From positions 1 through 47,461 of the forward strand of contig NZ_JBAVEJ010000220.1 in assembly GCF_049587675.1 (NCBI RefSeq): a stretch of DNA of 47,461 bases, written 5' to 3'. Below, piece after piece: positions 26,661 through 34,721 of the stretch. The notes below the pieces were generated by a model. It had not been told where the DNA came from. It was given only the letters and a program-made list of their open reading frames with translations, and made no database searches. Source of the DNA: Sulfuricaulis sp049587675. Lineage in GTDB: Bacteria; Pseudomonadota; Gammaproteobacteria; Acidiferrobacterales; Sulfurifustaceae. Position 1 is the stretch's first letter; every line of letters begins with the position of its first letter. The position numbers and the translations under genes are program-made.

Positions 26661-28073
26661 ATGGAAATGTACTATGCAAAAGGTGTGAACCTGCGTGTCA
26701 AGATGATCGCCGCCGCGATCCTGATGACGTTACTGGTGCTCGGTGGCGGGATACTCGGACTACGGAGTCTTGCGCAAGTCATGAGTCCCCTTGAGGAAAT
26801 GCAGGTCCTCGTCAAGGACAACACGGCGCTCGCCAGCAGCATTGCGCCGCAGTACGAGAAGGCGCAGGCGGTATATCAAAAATACCGACTGGTTACGATC
26901 GGCGTCGTCTTAGCGGCGCTGATCATGGGAGTCGGAATTGCGATTTATTTCATACGCACGGTCTCGGAACCGCTTAATCGGCTTGTCGGAGCCATGCAGC
27001 GTGTTGCCAATGGCGATCTTACCGTCACTCTATTCACCGACAGGAGGGATGAGGTCGGTCAGGCCATCGGCGCGCTCAACGTGCTGGTGGACGAGTTCCA
27101 CGAAAGCATGCTGCACGTCTCGCGTGCCGCCGAATCGGTGGCAAGTGGCTCCCAGGAACTTAGCTCGGCGGCGGGACAGCTTTCCTCCTCCGCGCAGGAA
27201 CAGGCGAGCTCGCTCGAAGAGACCGCGGCTTCGATGGAAGAGATGACCAGCACGGTGAAACAGAACGCCGATAACGCCCTCCGGGCCGACAAGGTCGCGC
27301 TCGATGCGCGCGAAGCGGCGAATGAGGGTGTGGTGATGGCATCCTCGGTGAGACGTTCCATGGAGGCGATCAACACCAGTGGCACCAAGATTGCGGACAT
27401 TATCAGCGTTATTGACGAGATCGCATTCCAGACCAATCTTCTGGCACTCAACGCGGCGGTCGAGGCAGCGCGTGCCGGCGAGCAGGGACGCGGCTTCGCC
27501 GTGGTCGCCTCCGAGGTGCGCAACCTCGCCCAGCGCAGCGCTTCGGCGGCCAAGGAAATTAAAACATTAATCCAGGACAGTGTGGAAAAAGTCCAGGATG
27601 GCACGCAGCTCGTGAACTCCTCGAGCAAGACGCTCGAAAGTATTGTCGAAAGCGTGAAAAACACGGCCGAGATCATCGCCGAAATCAGCACCTCGAGCCA
27701 GGAACAGGCTTCCGGCATCGAACAGGTCAACCGGGCCATCATGCAGATGGACGGCGTTACCCAGTCCAATGCCGCCCAAGTCGAGGAACTTTCCGGCACG
27801 AGTCAATCGTTGGCGGCGCAGGCGGAACAGATGATGGGCATGGTCTCGCATTTCACTCTGAAAACCGAAGCGGTAAAACACTTCGTCTCCAGCACGGGTG
27901 TTGGTGAAAAAATGAAGACGGCCGCTTCAGACAGCAAGCCAACAGGTTCACTCGTAACTTCGGAATCTGGCTCGTCGGGAAAGTCAGTCAAAGCCCGGAA
28001 TGTGCAGTACCTCAAACCAAGGGTTGTCGCGCAGAAGGCCAGTTCGGGTGGAGGCGACTGGACGGAATTCTAG
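26661..28073 (+). CDS. Methyl-accepting chemotaxis protein with minimal periplasmic loop and C-terminal pentapeptide
   Basis: A 470-residue receptor. TM1 (about 12-32) and TM2 (about 74-95) enclose only about 40 residues, too few for a normal sensor domain, so the signal may be membrane-borne or cytoplasmic. HAMP (about 96-150) and a complete signalling domain follow. The protein ends D-W-T-E-F, fitting the x-W-x-x-F pentapeptide (N-W-E-T-F in Tar) that tethers CheR and CheB. It is the only receptor here with this tail, on a flexible Ser/Gly-rich linker, and it lies next to cheR. Confidence 0.92.
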   Translation: MEMYYAKGVNLRVKMIAAAILMTLLVLGGGILGLRSLAQVMSPLEEMQVLVKDNTALASSIAPQYEKAQAVYQKYRLVTIGVVLAALIMGVGIAIYFIRTVSEPLNRLVGAMQRVANGDLTVTLFTDRRDEVGQAIGALNVLVDEFHESMLHVSRAAESVASGSQELSSAAGQLSSSAQEQASSLEETAASMEEMTSTVKQNADNALRADKVALDAREAANEGVVMASSVRRSMEAINTSGTKIADIISVIDEIAFQTNLLALNAAVEAARAGEQGRGFAVVASEVRNLAQRSASAAKEIKTLIQDSVEKVQDGTQLVNSSSKTLESIVESVKNTAEIIAEISTSSQEQASGIEQVNRAIMQMDGVTQSNAAQVEELSGTSQSLAAQAEQMMGMVSHFTLKTEAVKHFVSSTGVGEKMKTAASDSKPTGSLVTSESGSSGKSVKARNVQYLKPRVVAQKASSGGGDWTEF

Positions 28074-28098
28074 ACTGACTCCGTCTTCATAAAATCAG

Positions 28099-28127
28099 GG
28101 GGCGTGGCGAAAAAACCGCCACGCCCC
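28099..28127. terminator. Strong GC-rich hairpin after the third receptor gene
   Basis: An 11-bp perfect stem, GGGGCGTGGCG paired with CGCCACGCCCC, has a 7-nt A-rich loop and begins 26 bp after the receptor stop. On the plus strand no T-run follows (GAACAAAACC), so it is not a canonical intrinsic terminator. It could protect the upstream mRNA end or end transcription with help from Rho. Confidence 0.5.
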
Positions 28128-28150
28128 GAACAAAACCAGCAGTGGCGCAG

Positions 28151-28358
28151 GATTATTGAGGCGGCATGAATCAACCCGAACATTTGAGCTGGTCTATTCA
28201 CGCCACGGTCATGAACCGAGACCGTTTTACCGCCTCAATAATCGAAAAATCATTAATGATTTTCGTTATTGACCCGGCACGTCCGAGGCGCCATCCAGGC
28301 CGGGAAACATTCAGCGATAGCCGTCTTCCTTCAAGATGGATCGTGCCGGGTCAATAAC
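28151..28358. repeat. Array of two ~93-nt inverted repeats flanking an 18-bp palindrome, upstream of cheR
   Basis: Element 1 (28151-28243) has perfect 14-bp terminal arms GATTATTGAGGCGG / CCGCCTCAATAATC, with an inner ACGGTC/GACCGT hairpin (28205-28225). Element 2 (28265-28358) has perfect 17-bp arms beginning GTTATTGACCCGG. Between them lies a perfect palindrome AAAATCATTAATGATTTT (28246-28263). The two elements are nearly equal in length and share TTATTGA termini. Element 2's right arm overlaps or abuts both possible cheR starts. I do not recognise the family; regulatory RNA, operator array and small mobile hairpin pair are all possible. Confidence 0.7.
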
Positions 28359-29256
28359 CATGGTAATCAGCCACACCGCCTCAAAAAATAGCAGATCCTT
28401 GCTGGATGACAGCCGGCTGACTATCACGGACAAGGAATTCCGGCATTTGCGCGAGTTTATTCATATGCACAGCGGGATTGCACTTTCCGATCACAAGCGC
28501 GCACTCGTGTGCTCGCGCCTCGCCAGGAGACTGCGTCACCATAACCTGCAGCACTATTCCGAGTACTACAGGCTTTTGACCGAGAACGATCATGACGGGC
28601 TTGAACTGGTGGCGATGATCAACTCCATCACCACCAACAAAACCGATTTTTTCCGTGAACCGCATCACTTCCGCTTTCTGGCCGAAGAAATATTCCCGGC
28701 GTACCGGAATAATCCGAAACGCGAACGTCCGATCCGCCTGTGGAGCGCTGCCGCGTCGACCGGAGAAGAAGCTTATTCGCTCGCCATGACTTCCCTGGAA
28801 GCAATGCCATCCTTCAACGAGCGGGATATCTGCATACTTGCCACCGACATCGATACCGACGTCCTGTCACGCGCCGAGAACGGTGTATATACCCACGAAC
28901 AAGGCAAACACATTCCCGAAGCGTTATTGCGCCGCTATTTTCTAAAAGGGCAGGGTAGCCATGAGGGCGAGATTCTGGCCAAACCTGTGCTGAAATCGTT
29001 GGTCCGTTTTCGCCGCCTCAATCTGCAGGACGATCCTTGGCCCATGCAGACGCCGTTCGACGTGATTTTGTGCCGCAATGTGCTCATCTATTTCGACAAG
29101 CCGACACAGCTGAAACTTTTCCGGCGCATGGCGGGTATGCTCAAAACTGGCGGCTATCTGATGCTAGGTCATTCGGAGGCCATCTATGGCCTGGTCGATT
29201 ACTTCAAACCGGTGGGTCATAGCATCTACCAGTGTCGCGGGAAGGTCGCTTCATGA
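28336..29256 (+). CDS. cheR: Chemotaxis protein methyltransferase CheR
   Basis: Methylates receptor glutamates with SAM. The 306 residues have an N-terminal all-helical domain (about 25-90) and a SAM-dependent C-terminal domain: T-N-K-T-D-F-F-R-E-P near 101-110, W-S-A-A-A-S-T-G-E-E near 135-144, A-T-D-I-D-T-D, and D-V-I-L-C-R-N-V-L-I-Y-F near 241-252. Start choice is uncertain: ATG 28336 lies inside the upstream inverted repeat, and ATG 28360 just after its right arm; neither has a clear ribosome site. It overlaps cheD by 4 bp. Confidence 0.95.
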   Translation: MDRAGSITMVISHTASKNSRSLLDDSRLTITDKEFRHLREFIHMHSGIALSDHKRALVCSRLARRLRHHNLQHYSEYYRLLTENDHDGLELVAMINSITTNKTDFFREPHHFRFLAEEIFPAYRNNPKRERPIRLWSAAASTGEEAYSLAMTSLEAMPSFNERDICILATDIDTDVLSRAENGVYTHEQGKHIPEALLRRYFLKGQGSHEGEILAKPVLKSLVRFRRLNLQDDPWPMQTPFDVILCRNVLIYFDKPTQLKLFRRMAGMLKTGGYLMLGHSEAIYGLVDYFKPVGHSIYQCRGKVAS

Positions 29257-29858
29257 AACCGGAGCAGCCTCAGCGCATCAACGGTAACAGTCTCCCGAAG
29301 AATCTTGACGCAGATCTCGCTCGAATCACCATCAATATCGGCGGCCTGCACGCGAGTTGCAAGCCGCTGTTACTGGACACAGTACTGGGTTCCTGCATCT
29401 CCGCCTGTTTGTACGACCCGGTATCGGGCATCGGTGGCATGAATCATTTCATGTTGCCGGAGGGCGCCGATCCGGGCAATCCGACGAGCGCGCGCTACGG
29501 CGTCAACGCCATGGAACTGCTGATCAGTCAATTGATGAAGCTCGGCGGCGAGCGTCGCCGCTTTCAGGCCAAAGTTTTCGGCGGCGGTCACGTGCTCAAG
29601 ATTCGCGAGAGTCTCGACGGCGTTCCACAGCGCAATATCGATTTTGTAAGGCGGTTTCTGGAAACTGAACAGATTCCTGTTATTAAGGAAGACGTGGGCG
29701 GCTATCAGCCGCGCCGCGTGCTGTTCCACACGCACACGGGCAAGGTATTCCTCAAATACCTCGGCAATAACGAGGCAGAGCGCACCGCCGAGGAAGAAAT
29801 GGTCTACCTGATCAGCCTGAAGAAACAGAAGCTCGATGGCGATGTCACGCTCTTCTGA
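29253..29858 (+). CDS. cheD: Chemoreceptor glutamine deamidase CheD
   Basis: Deamidates specific receptor glutamines, creating methylation sites. From ATG 29253 (ATGA overlap with the cheR stop) it is 201 residues. The catalytic pair is C48 in L-G-S-C-I-S-A-C-L and H65 in G-G-M-N-H-F-M-L-P, with the family spacing of 17. The K-V-F-G-G-G segment and C-terminal region also fit. A GTG start at 29232 inside cheR is less likely. Confidence 0.95.
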   Translation: MKPEQPQRINGNSLPKNLDADLARITINIGGLHASCKPLLLDTVLGSCISACLYDPVSGIGGMNHFMLPEGADPGNPTSARYGVNAMELLISQLMKLGGERRRFQAKVFGGGHVLKIRESLDGVPQRNIDFVRRFLETEQIPVIKEDVGGYQPRRVLFHTHTGKVFLKYLGNNEAERTAEEEMVYLISLKKQKLDGDVTLF

Positions 29859-29894
29859 CATGAGCACAATCACGGATACCAGATTGGCGCTGCC

Positions 29895-30995
29895 ATGAAA
29901 GAAACAAGGAAAATAAAGGCCCTCATCATCGATGACTCCGCGGTCATGCGTCAGATGCTGACAACCATCCTGCACGAGGACCCGGCCATCCATGTCGTGG
30001 GAACAGCCGCCAACCCTCTCATTGCGCGCGAAAAGATCAAGGCGCTCAAGCCGGATGTGCTGACTCTCGACGTGGAGATGCCCGGTATGGATGGCATTAC
30101 CTTCCTCGAAAAACTGATGCGCTTGCATCCACTGCCCGTGGTCATGGTGTCTTCGCACACGGAAAAGGGCGCCGCCGCCACGTTGCGCGCGCTCGATCTG
30201 GGTGCCGTGGATTTCGTCGCCAAACCGCAAGGGGGGGTGCGTGAAGGCATGACCCATGAGCTCATGGATGAAATCCGCGAGAAAGTCAGAACCGCCGCCA
30301 GCGCGCACGTGCGCGCGGCGGCGCCAACGGCGCGTTCTGTCGGGCCCCTGATTCGACAACCCCAGGTAACATTGCCAATTTCCCGCGAAGGCATAATCGT
30401 TATCGGCGCCTCGGCCGGTGGAACGCAGGCAATCGCCGAGATCACGGAGAGACTGCCACGAGACACGCCCGGCATCGCCATCGTGCAGCACATGCCGCCG
30501 AAATTCACAGCATCGTTTGCCGAACGGCTCAACAATCAGTGCGCACTGGAAGTCCGTGAAGCCAAAAGCGGCGATCGTTTGAAGCAGGGTGTGGCGCTCG
30601 TCGCCCCGGGCGGTTACCACCTGGAGATCATGCGTGCAGGCGGTGGTTATGCTGTCAGGGTTTTCGAAGACGAACCCGTCAACCGGCACCGACCGTCTGT
30701 CGATGTGCTTTTCAATTCCGCGGCGCGCATTGCCGGAGCCGATGCCCTGGGCATTATTCTCACGGGCATGGGTGGTGACGGTGCGCGCGGCTTGCAAGCG
30801 ATGAAAATGGCCGGTGCATATACCATCGCCCAGGATGAAAAAAGTTGCGTGGTTTTCGGGATGCCGGAACAGGCGATTCGCCAGGGCGGTGTTTGCGAAA
30901 TAGCGTCACTCGATAGAATCGCTGAACGCATCCTGGAATGGGCGAACACTGAAGATAAGTTTGTAAGTAGCTATAGCGGCGATAAATCACTGTAG
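29895..30995 (+). CDS. cheB: Chemotaxis response regulator protein-glutamate methylesterase CheB
   Basis: Removes methyl groups from receptors when phosphorylated. The 366 residues contain a receiver domain (D13-D14 pocket, phospho-acceptor D59, V-A-K-P-Q), a linker near 120-155, and the methylesterase domain. Its catalytic triad is visible as Ser in G-A-S-A-G-G-T, His in Q-H-M-P-P-K-F and Asp in G-M-G-G-D-G-A. With CheR and CheD it completes the adaptation set. It is the last gene of the cluster. Confidence 0.97.
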   Translation: MKETRKIKALIIDDSAVMRQMLTTILHEDPAIHVVGTAANPLIAREKIKALKPDVLTLDVEMPGMDGITFLEKLMRLHPLPVVMVSSHTEKGAAATLRALDLGAVDFVAKPQGGVREGMTHELMDEIREKVRTAASAHVRAAAPTARSVGPLIRQPQVTLPISREGIIVIGASAGGTQAIAEITERLPRDTPGIAIVQHMPPKFTASFAERLNNQCALEVREAKSGDRLKQGVALVAPGGYHLEIMRAGGGYAVRVFEDEPVNRHRPSVDVLFNSAARIAGADALGIILTGMGGDGARGLQAMKMAGAYTIAQDEKSCVVFGMPEQAIRQGGVCEIASLDRIAERILEWANTEDKFVSSYSGDKSL

Positions 30996-31098
30996 CATCG
31001 CGAGAGTCGTAAAGTAATTGTGGCGGTTCTCAACCGCAGGACGGCACGGGGTTGATCAATGGTTGATGACCCCGAGTCCTTCATTGCCCACTCAAGAT
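30996..31098. terminator. Convergent cheB-fadL gap with small hairpins
   Basis: The 103-bp gap between converging genes contains GCGGTT-CTC-AACCGC (31023-31037) and a longer imperfect stem with CGGGGT near 31047 and ACCCCG near 31069. Either could help stop transcription in both directions, but neither has a clear T-run. Confidence 0.35.
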
Positions 31099-32499
31099 TC
31101 AGAACATGTAGTTGAGCTGGGCGCTGAGAAGATCGATGTTGTTCTTGTAGGTGCCCTGGAGGTTCTGAGCCACGGAGGCCTCCGTGGTGTTGTTGATGTG
31201 GCTGTCTTTGAGGAACAGATGGGCATATCCCACGTCGAATGACAGCTGATTGCTGGCCGCGTAAGTCATCCCAAGCGAAAACCAGGTCCGGTTGTTGTCA
31301 GGAAGGCGTACCGTGCGATGCTCGTCATCCGGCACCGGGGTCTGGTCGTAGGCCACACCACCGCGCAGCTTCATGCGGTCGTCCAGTTTGTACGACAGGC
31401 CCGCCGAATAGCGCAACGTGTTTCTCCAGTTCTCGGTGGTCACCGAATCGGGCTGTGCCGCGTTGCCGTACTTCACGCGCAGCTCCTTAAACTTGTTCCA
31501 CTGGGTCCAGGTGATGTCGCCCATGAGTTCGAGCTGCGTGCTGAGCGCGTGCGCGGCGCTCACCGAGAGGGTCGCCGGAAGATCGAGGTCGGCGCTGTCG
31601 GAGGTGTTGGTGAATAAGGTGGAACCGGCGCCTGTCAGGAAGGCGTTGAACGCCGCCGAACGGGTGAAAGTAGCGTCGCCCTCGATGCTCTGCTTGACCG
31701 ACGAGCGATAGGCGACACCGATGCGCGTGCCGTCCATGGGCTTGTACAGCAGGCCGAGATTGAAGCCGTAGCCCCAGTCTTCACCCTTGATCTTGGCATA
31801 ACTGTCGGTTGCGTTATTGCCGGGCGTCAGGCCGGCTGGCGCGCAGCTTACCGCTGGATTACCGCCGAGCCGAAGCACCTGCGCATAGCAGATCGCGCCG
31901 GAATCTATCGCCGATGTCAGCTCGGCGCTGATGTACTGCGCGCTGATGCCGCCGCCGAGCGACAGCTGATCGTTGAGTTTGAAGGCGAGCACGGGATTGA
32001 TGTTGATCGTTTCCACGGAGGATTTGATGCCGTGATAGCGGCCGATCCAGTCGTTGCTGTAGTCGGTGGAAAGACCGAACGGTACGCTGATGCCGAGACC
32101 GAACTTGGTCTGAGGGTTGATGTCGCTCACGAAGTAGAGATTGGGAACGACTGCATTCACGCCACCATCTTCGGCCGCGCCGGGGGTGGTGTAGGGGATG
32201 TTGCCCAAGGTCGTCTCCCTGGCGCTGGCGTCGGTAAGCTTGGCGCTGGGTCTAACGCTATGGGCGGCAACCGAGAACTGCGTGCCTTTCAACTCGGTTA
32301 TGGCCGCGGGATTGAAAAACTGGACGCTGGCGTCGTCGACGGCGGCCGCCCCGCCGGCAAAGGCGTTGCCCATACCGCTGACGCTCTGCTCGATCAGCGC
32401 AAAACCCGCCGCCGCCGCCGCGCCCGAGAATCCACCCAATACCAGGGTGACGGCGAGCGGTAGTATCTTGTACGGGAACATATTGTGATTCTGATTCAT
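31099..32499 (-). CDS. FadL-type outer membrane transport protein
   Basis: A 466-residue outer-membrane beta-barrel of the FadL/OmpP1/TodX family, which import long-chain fatty acids or other hydrophobic compounds. A signal peptide (about 1-30, ending A-A-A-A-A-G-F-A) is followed by the hatch region V-S-G-M-G-N-A-F-A-G-G-A-A and the conserved F-F-N-P-A, then alternating beta-strands to a C-terminal aromatic residue (Y-M-F). A GGAGG site 8 nt before the ATG at 32499 fixes the start. It neighbours the acyl-signal genes upstream, so uptake of fatty acid-like molecules is a tempting but untested link. Confidence 0.9.
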   Translation of the reverse strand: MNQNHNMFPYKILPLAVTLVLGGFSGAAAAAGFALIEQSVSGMGNAFAGGAAAVDDASVQFFNPAAITELKGTQFSVAAHSVRPSAKLTDASARETTLGNIPYTTPGAAEDGGVNAVVPNLYFVSDINPQTKFGLGISVPFGLSTDYSNDWIGRYHGIKSSVETININPVLAFKLNDQLSLGGGISAQYISAELTSAIDSGAICYAQVLRLGGNPAVSCAPAGLTPGNNATDSYAKIKGEDWGYGFNLGLLYKPMDGTRIGVAYRSSVKQSIEGDATFTRSAAFNAFLTGAGSTLFTNTSDSADLDLPATLSVSAAHALSTQLELMGDITWTQWNKFKELRVKYGNAAQPDSVTTENWRNTLRYSAGLSYKLDDRMKLRGGVAYDQTPVPDDEHRTVRLPDNNRTWFSLGMTYAASNQLSFDVGYAHLFLKDSHINNTTEASVAQNLQGTYKNNIDLLSAQLNYMF

Positions 32500-32873
32500 T
32501 TATACGTCCTCCGGATGATTTATCCTACCTTTACTTCTTATAGCAAATCCGCAAAGGCTCTGCCCGTGGGTGCTGCGGGCCGCAGCGGGAAGGCAGGTAG
32601 CTACGCCGGCCGCGGAGATACACCACAAATCCAGGAGCCCGGCATTCACCGTGTTCTAGCTGTGCGCGGTCGTTGCTAAAAACATTGATATCCGGCTATA
32701 GGGTTATACCTTGTGTGGGCTATTGGCGACATGCTGATCCTGGTGTTCCACGCAGCTGGACCAATGGAAACATGAGCTACATCAAGTCTTTATTGTCTGA
32801 CTTTATGGTAGACTCCAAACATTAACGCGTCAGGATAAACCGCGGAACACGGACGTATGGATGCAGGAGCATC
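32500..32873. other. Intergenic region between divergent fadL-type and radical SAM genes
   Basis: A 374-bp divergent gap with no convincing gene. It has a GCTGCG-GGC-CGCAGC hairpin at 32572-32586 and a comparatively AT-rich part from about 32675. The radical SAM gene has an AGGAG ribosome site at 32865-32869. Promoters for both genes should lie here, but no high-quality -35/-10 pair stands out on either strand. Confidence 0.5.
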
Positions 32874-34400
32874 ATGACCAAGCTTCGGGTAGTTCTCATC
32901 AAACCTAGCAAATACGCGATAGACGGTTCGGTGGAGCGTTTTAAAAAGGGATACATGCCCAATGCCACCTTGTGGCATATCGCCAGTTTGACACCAGAGC
33001 GAATTGGCGACGTCCCTGTCACGGTTCACACTGTGGACGAGTACGTTTGGCAGGACCTCGACTATCTTCGCTTGCTGCACCATGATCCCGACGTCACCAC
33101 GCTAATCGCATTGGTTGGCGTTCAATCTCACCAGTTTCATCGGGCGCTGGATCTGACTGCCTACGCTCTCCATCATGGCGTGCGCCATTGCATCATCGGC
33201 GGACCGCACCCCATGACCTGCGACACCACTTCGCTCCAGGGTCGAGGCGTGAGCTTCGCGCTGGCCGAGGCGGAACTGATCTGGCGCGAAATCCTGGAGG
33301 ATGCCGTGGCGGGTGAATTACGTCCTGTCTATGGTGCTGAACGACGCTGGGCGGAACAATTACCGTCAGTTGTAATAAACCCGCCGAGTTCGACTGACTT
33401 GGCCCGATATGGAGCGCCCATATTAGGACTCTATCCTGTGCGTGGTTGTCCGTATAAGTGTAATTATTGCTCCGTTATCAAGATCTCGGGCAGGCAAGTG
33501 CGCAGTCCGGATATAGAAAGCACACTGGAGAGTTTACGGCGGGCGAAACGCGCGGGTGTCAAACTGATCATGTTCGTGTCGGACAATTTCAACAAGTTTC
33601 CCGGAGTTCGAGAACTGCTGCATGCCATAATAGATGAGGATATAGGACTCCGGTTTTTCTGCCAATGCGATGCTCAGATTGCGAAGGATCCGGAATTAAT
33701 AGCATTGCTTGGTCGCGCCAATTGTGTTGAGATGTTCGTAGGCATCGAATCGTTCAATCGCGAGGTACTCAAAGCGGCGGGGAAACACCACAATCATCCG
33801 AAACTCTACGCCGAGATTATACGGTTGTGCAATGAAGCGGGCATTCGTCCTCATTTCTCTAACATCATCGGATTCGACGAGGATAACGAGGACGAGATTC
33901 ATCATCACCTCGGCGTATTAAAGTCGCTGCATCCACGGGTGGCTTCTTTTTACATTTTGACACCCATACCAGGAACCGAGCAGTACGATGACTTCCGAAA
34001 AAAGGGTCTTATTACAGAAAAGAACCTTGACCGCTTCGACGCCACCCATTCAACATGGTCGCATTCAAATCTGGCACGCGAGCGGCTCGAAAAGATGCTT
34101 TATCATTGTTATGTGGACTATTATGGATTCCTACTTAAGGCGGGCGGATTATCGGACGAGGAATTGCGTCTTGTTGTCTACTACCGGTACATAGCGGCGC
34201 AGCGAATCCATCCAATGTCCGGAGGGGTTGATCGATTGAGGGTAGACAGTGCGGCTGATTACTCTGACCTGCGGCGGACTGTTTACGACATTGATATTGC
34301 CCCGCTACCGGATAGTCTCAGGTTGTCATCCCACGACGAAACGCTTAATCGCCAAGCTGATTGGCGGTCCAAGCGCCACATCGAACTTGCATCAATATAG
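32874..34400 (+). CDS. B12-binding-type radical SAM protein
   Basis: A 508-residue enzyme. Residues 1-145 resemble the cobalamin-binding Rossmann fold of class B radical SAM enzymes, including I-I-G-G-P-H-P near 107-113, though the D-x-H-x-x-G histidine motif is absent, as in many of that class. The radical SAM core has C192-x3-C196-x2-C199 (G-C-P-Y-K-C-N-Y-C) for the 4Fe-4S cluster, and later G-I-E-S-F-N and P-I-P-G-T. Such enzymes often methylate unactivated carbons; the substrate here is unknown. It is 15 bp before the ACP gene and probably co-transcribed. Codon use looks less GC-rich than neighbours. Confidence 0.88.
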   Translation: MTKLRVVLIKPSKYAIDGSVERFKKGYMPNATLWHIASLTPERIGDVPVTVHTVDEYVWQDLDYLRLLHHDPDVTTLIALVGVQSHQFHRALDLTAYALHHGVRHCIIGGPHPMTCDTTSLQGRGVSFALAEAELIWREILEDAVAGELRPVYGAERRWAEQLPSVVINPPSSTDLARYGAPILGLYPVRGCPYKCNYCSVIKISGRQVRSPDIESTLESLRRAKRAGVKLIMFVSDNFNKFPGVRELLHAIIDEDIGLRFFCQCDAQIAKDPELIALLGRANCVEMFVGIESFNREVLKAAGKHHNHPKLYAEIIRLCNEAGIRPHFSNIIGFDEDNEDEIHHHLGVLKSLHPRVASFYILTPIPGTEQYDDFRKKGLITEKNLDRFDATHSTWSHSNLARERLEKMLYHCYVDYYGFLLKAGGLSDEELRLVVYYRYIAAQRIHPMSGGVDRLRVDSAADYSDLRRTVYDIDIAPLPDSLRLSSHDETLNRQADWRSKRHIELASI

Positions 34401-34415
34401 CCGACACAGCCATCC

Positions 34416-34721
34416 ATGAGCGCGCCAGTCGTTACTGCTTTCCCAGACCAACCGAGTAGCAATTCCATGAACGTAAATGTACAGCAACGTGTGTTTAAAG
34501 TTATTGCCGATATTTTGAATCGAAAGGAAAGCGAAATCAGGCTGGATGCCTCCATACGCTCCGACCTTCAGGCCTCATCACTTGATCAAATGACCCTTTA
34601 CGTTGCGCTCGAGGATGAATTTCAGCGCACGATGCCGCCCGAAGAGGTGACGGAGCTTATCACCGTCAAGGACATCGTCTCCTTCATCGACAGGAAGCTG
34701 CAAGAAACCACCTCCGCATGA
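34416..34721 (+). CDS. Acyl carrier protein
   Basis: A small acidic ACP-fold protein: 101 residues from 34416, or 84 from the internal ATG 34467, nearer the usual ACP length. Helix II starts D-L-Q-A-S-S-L-D-Q-M, so the phosphopantetheine serine would be S38 (numbered from 34467), and the usual D-S-L motif reads S-S-L. The rest, including E-L-I-T-V-K-D-I-V-S-F-I, is typical. It overlaps the ketosynthase gene by 4 bp (ATGA), showing coupling. It is not the housekeeping acpP, which normally lies with fabG/fabF, so a dedicated carrier is likely. Confidence 0.88.
   Translation: MSAPVVTAFPDQPSSNSMNVNVQQRVFKVIADILNRKESEIRLDASIRSDLQASSLDQMTLYVALEDEFQRTMPPEEVTELITVKDIVSFIDRKLQETTSA

Noticed and set aside
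28166..28357. 63-codon frame within the paired inverted repeats
   Set aside because: Composition follows the palindromic DNA, there is no ribosome site, and it overlaps the cheR start.
28141..28360. Cyclic-di-GMP (GEMM) riboswitch before cheR
   Set aside because: Length and context were suggestive, but the conserved GEMM core and tetraloop receptor are not present.
29370..30797. 475-codon antisense frame over cheD-cheB
   Set aside because: The opposite strand encodes clear CheD and CheB; the antisense product has no family features.
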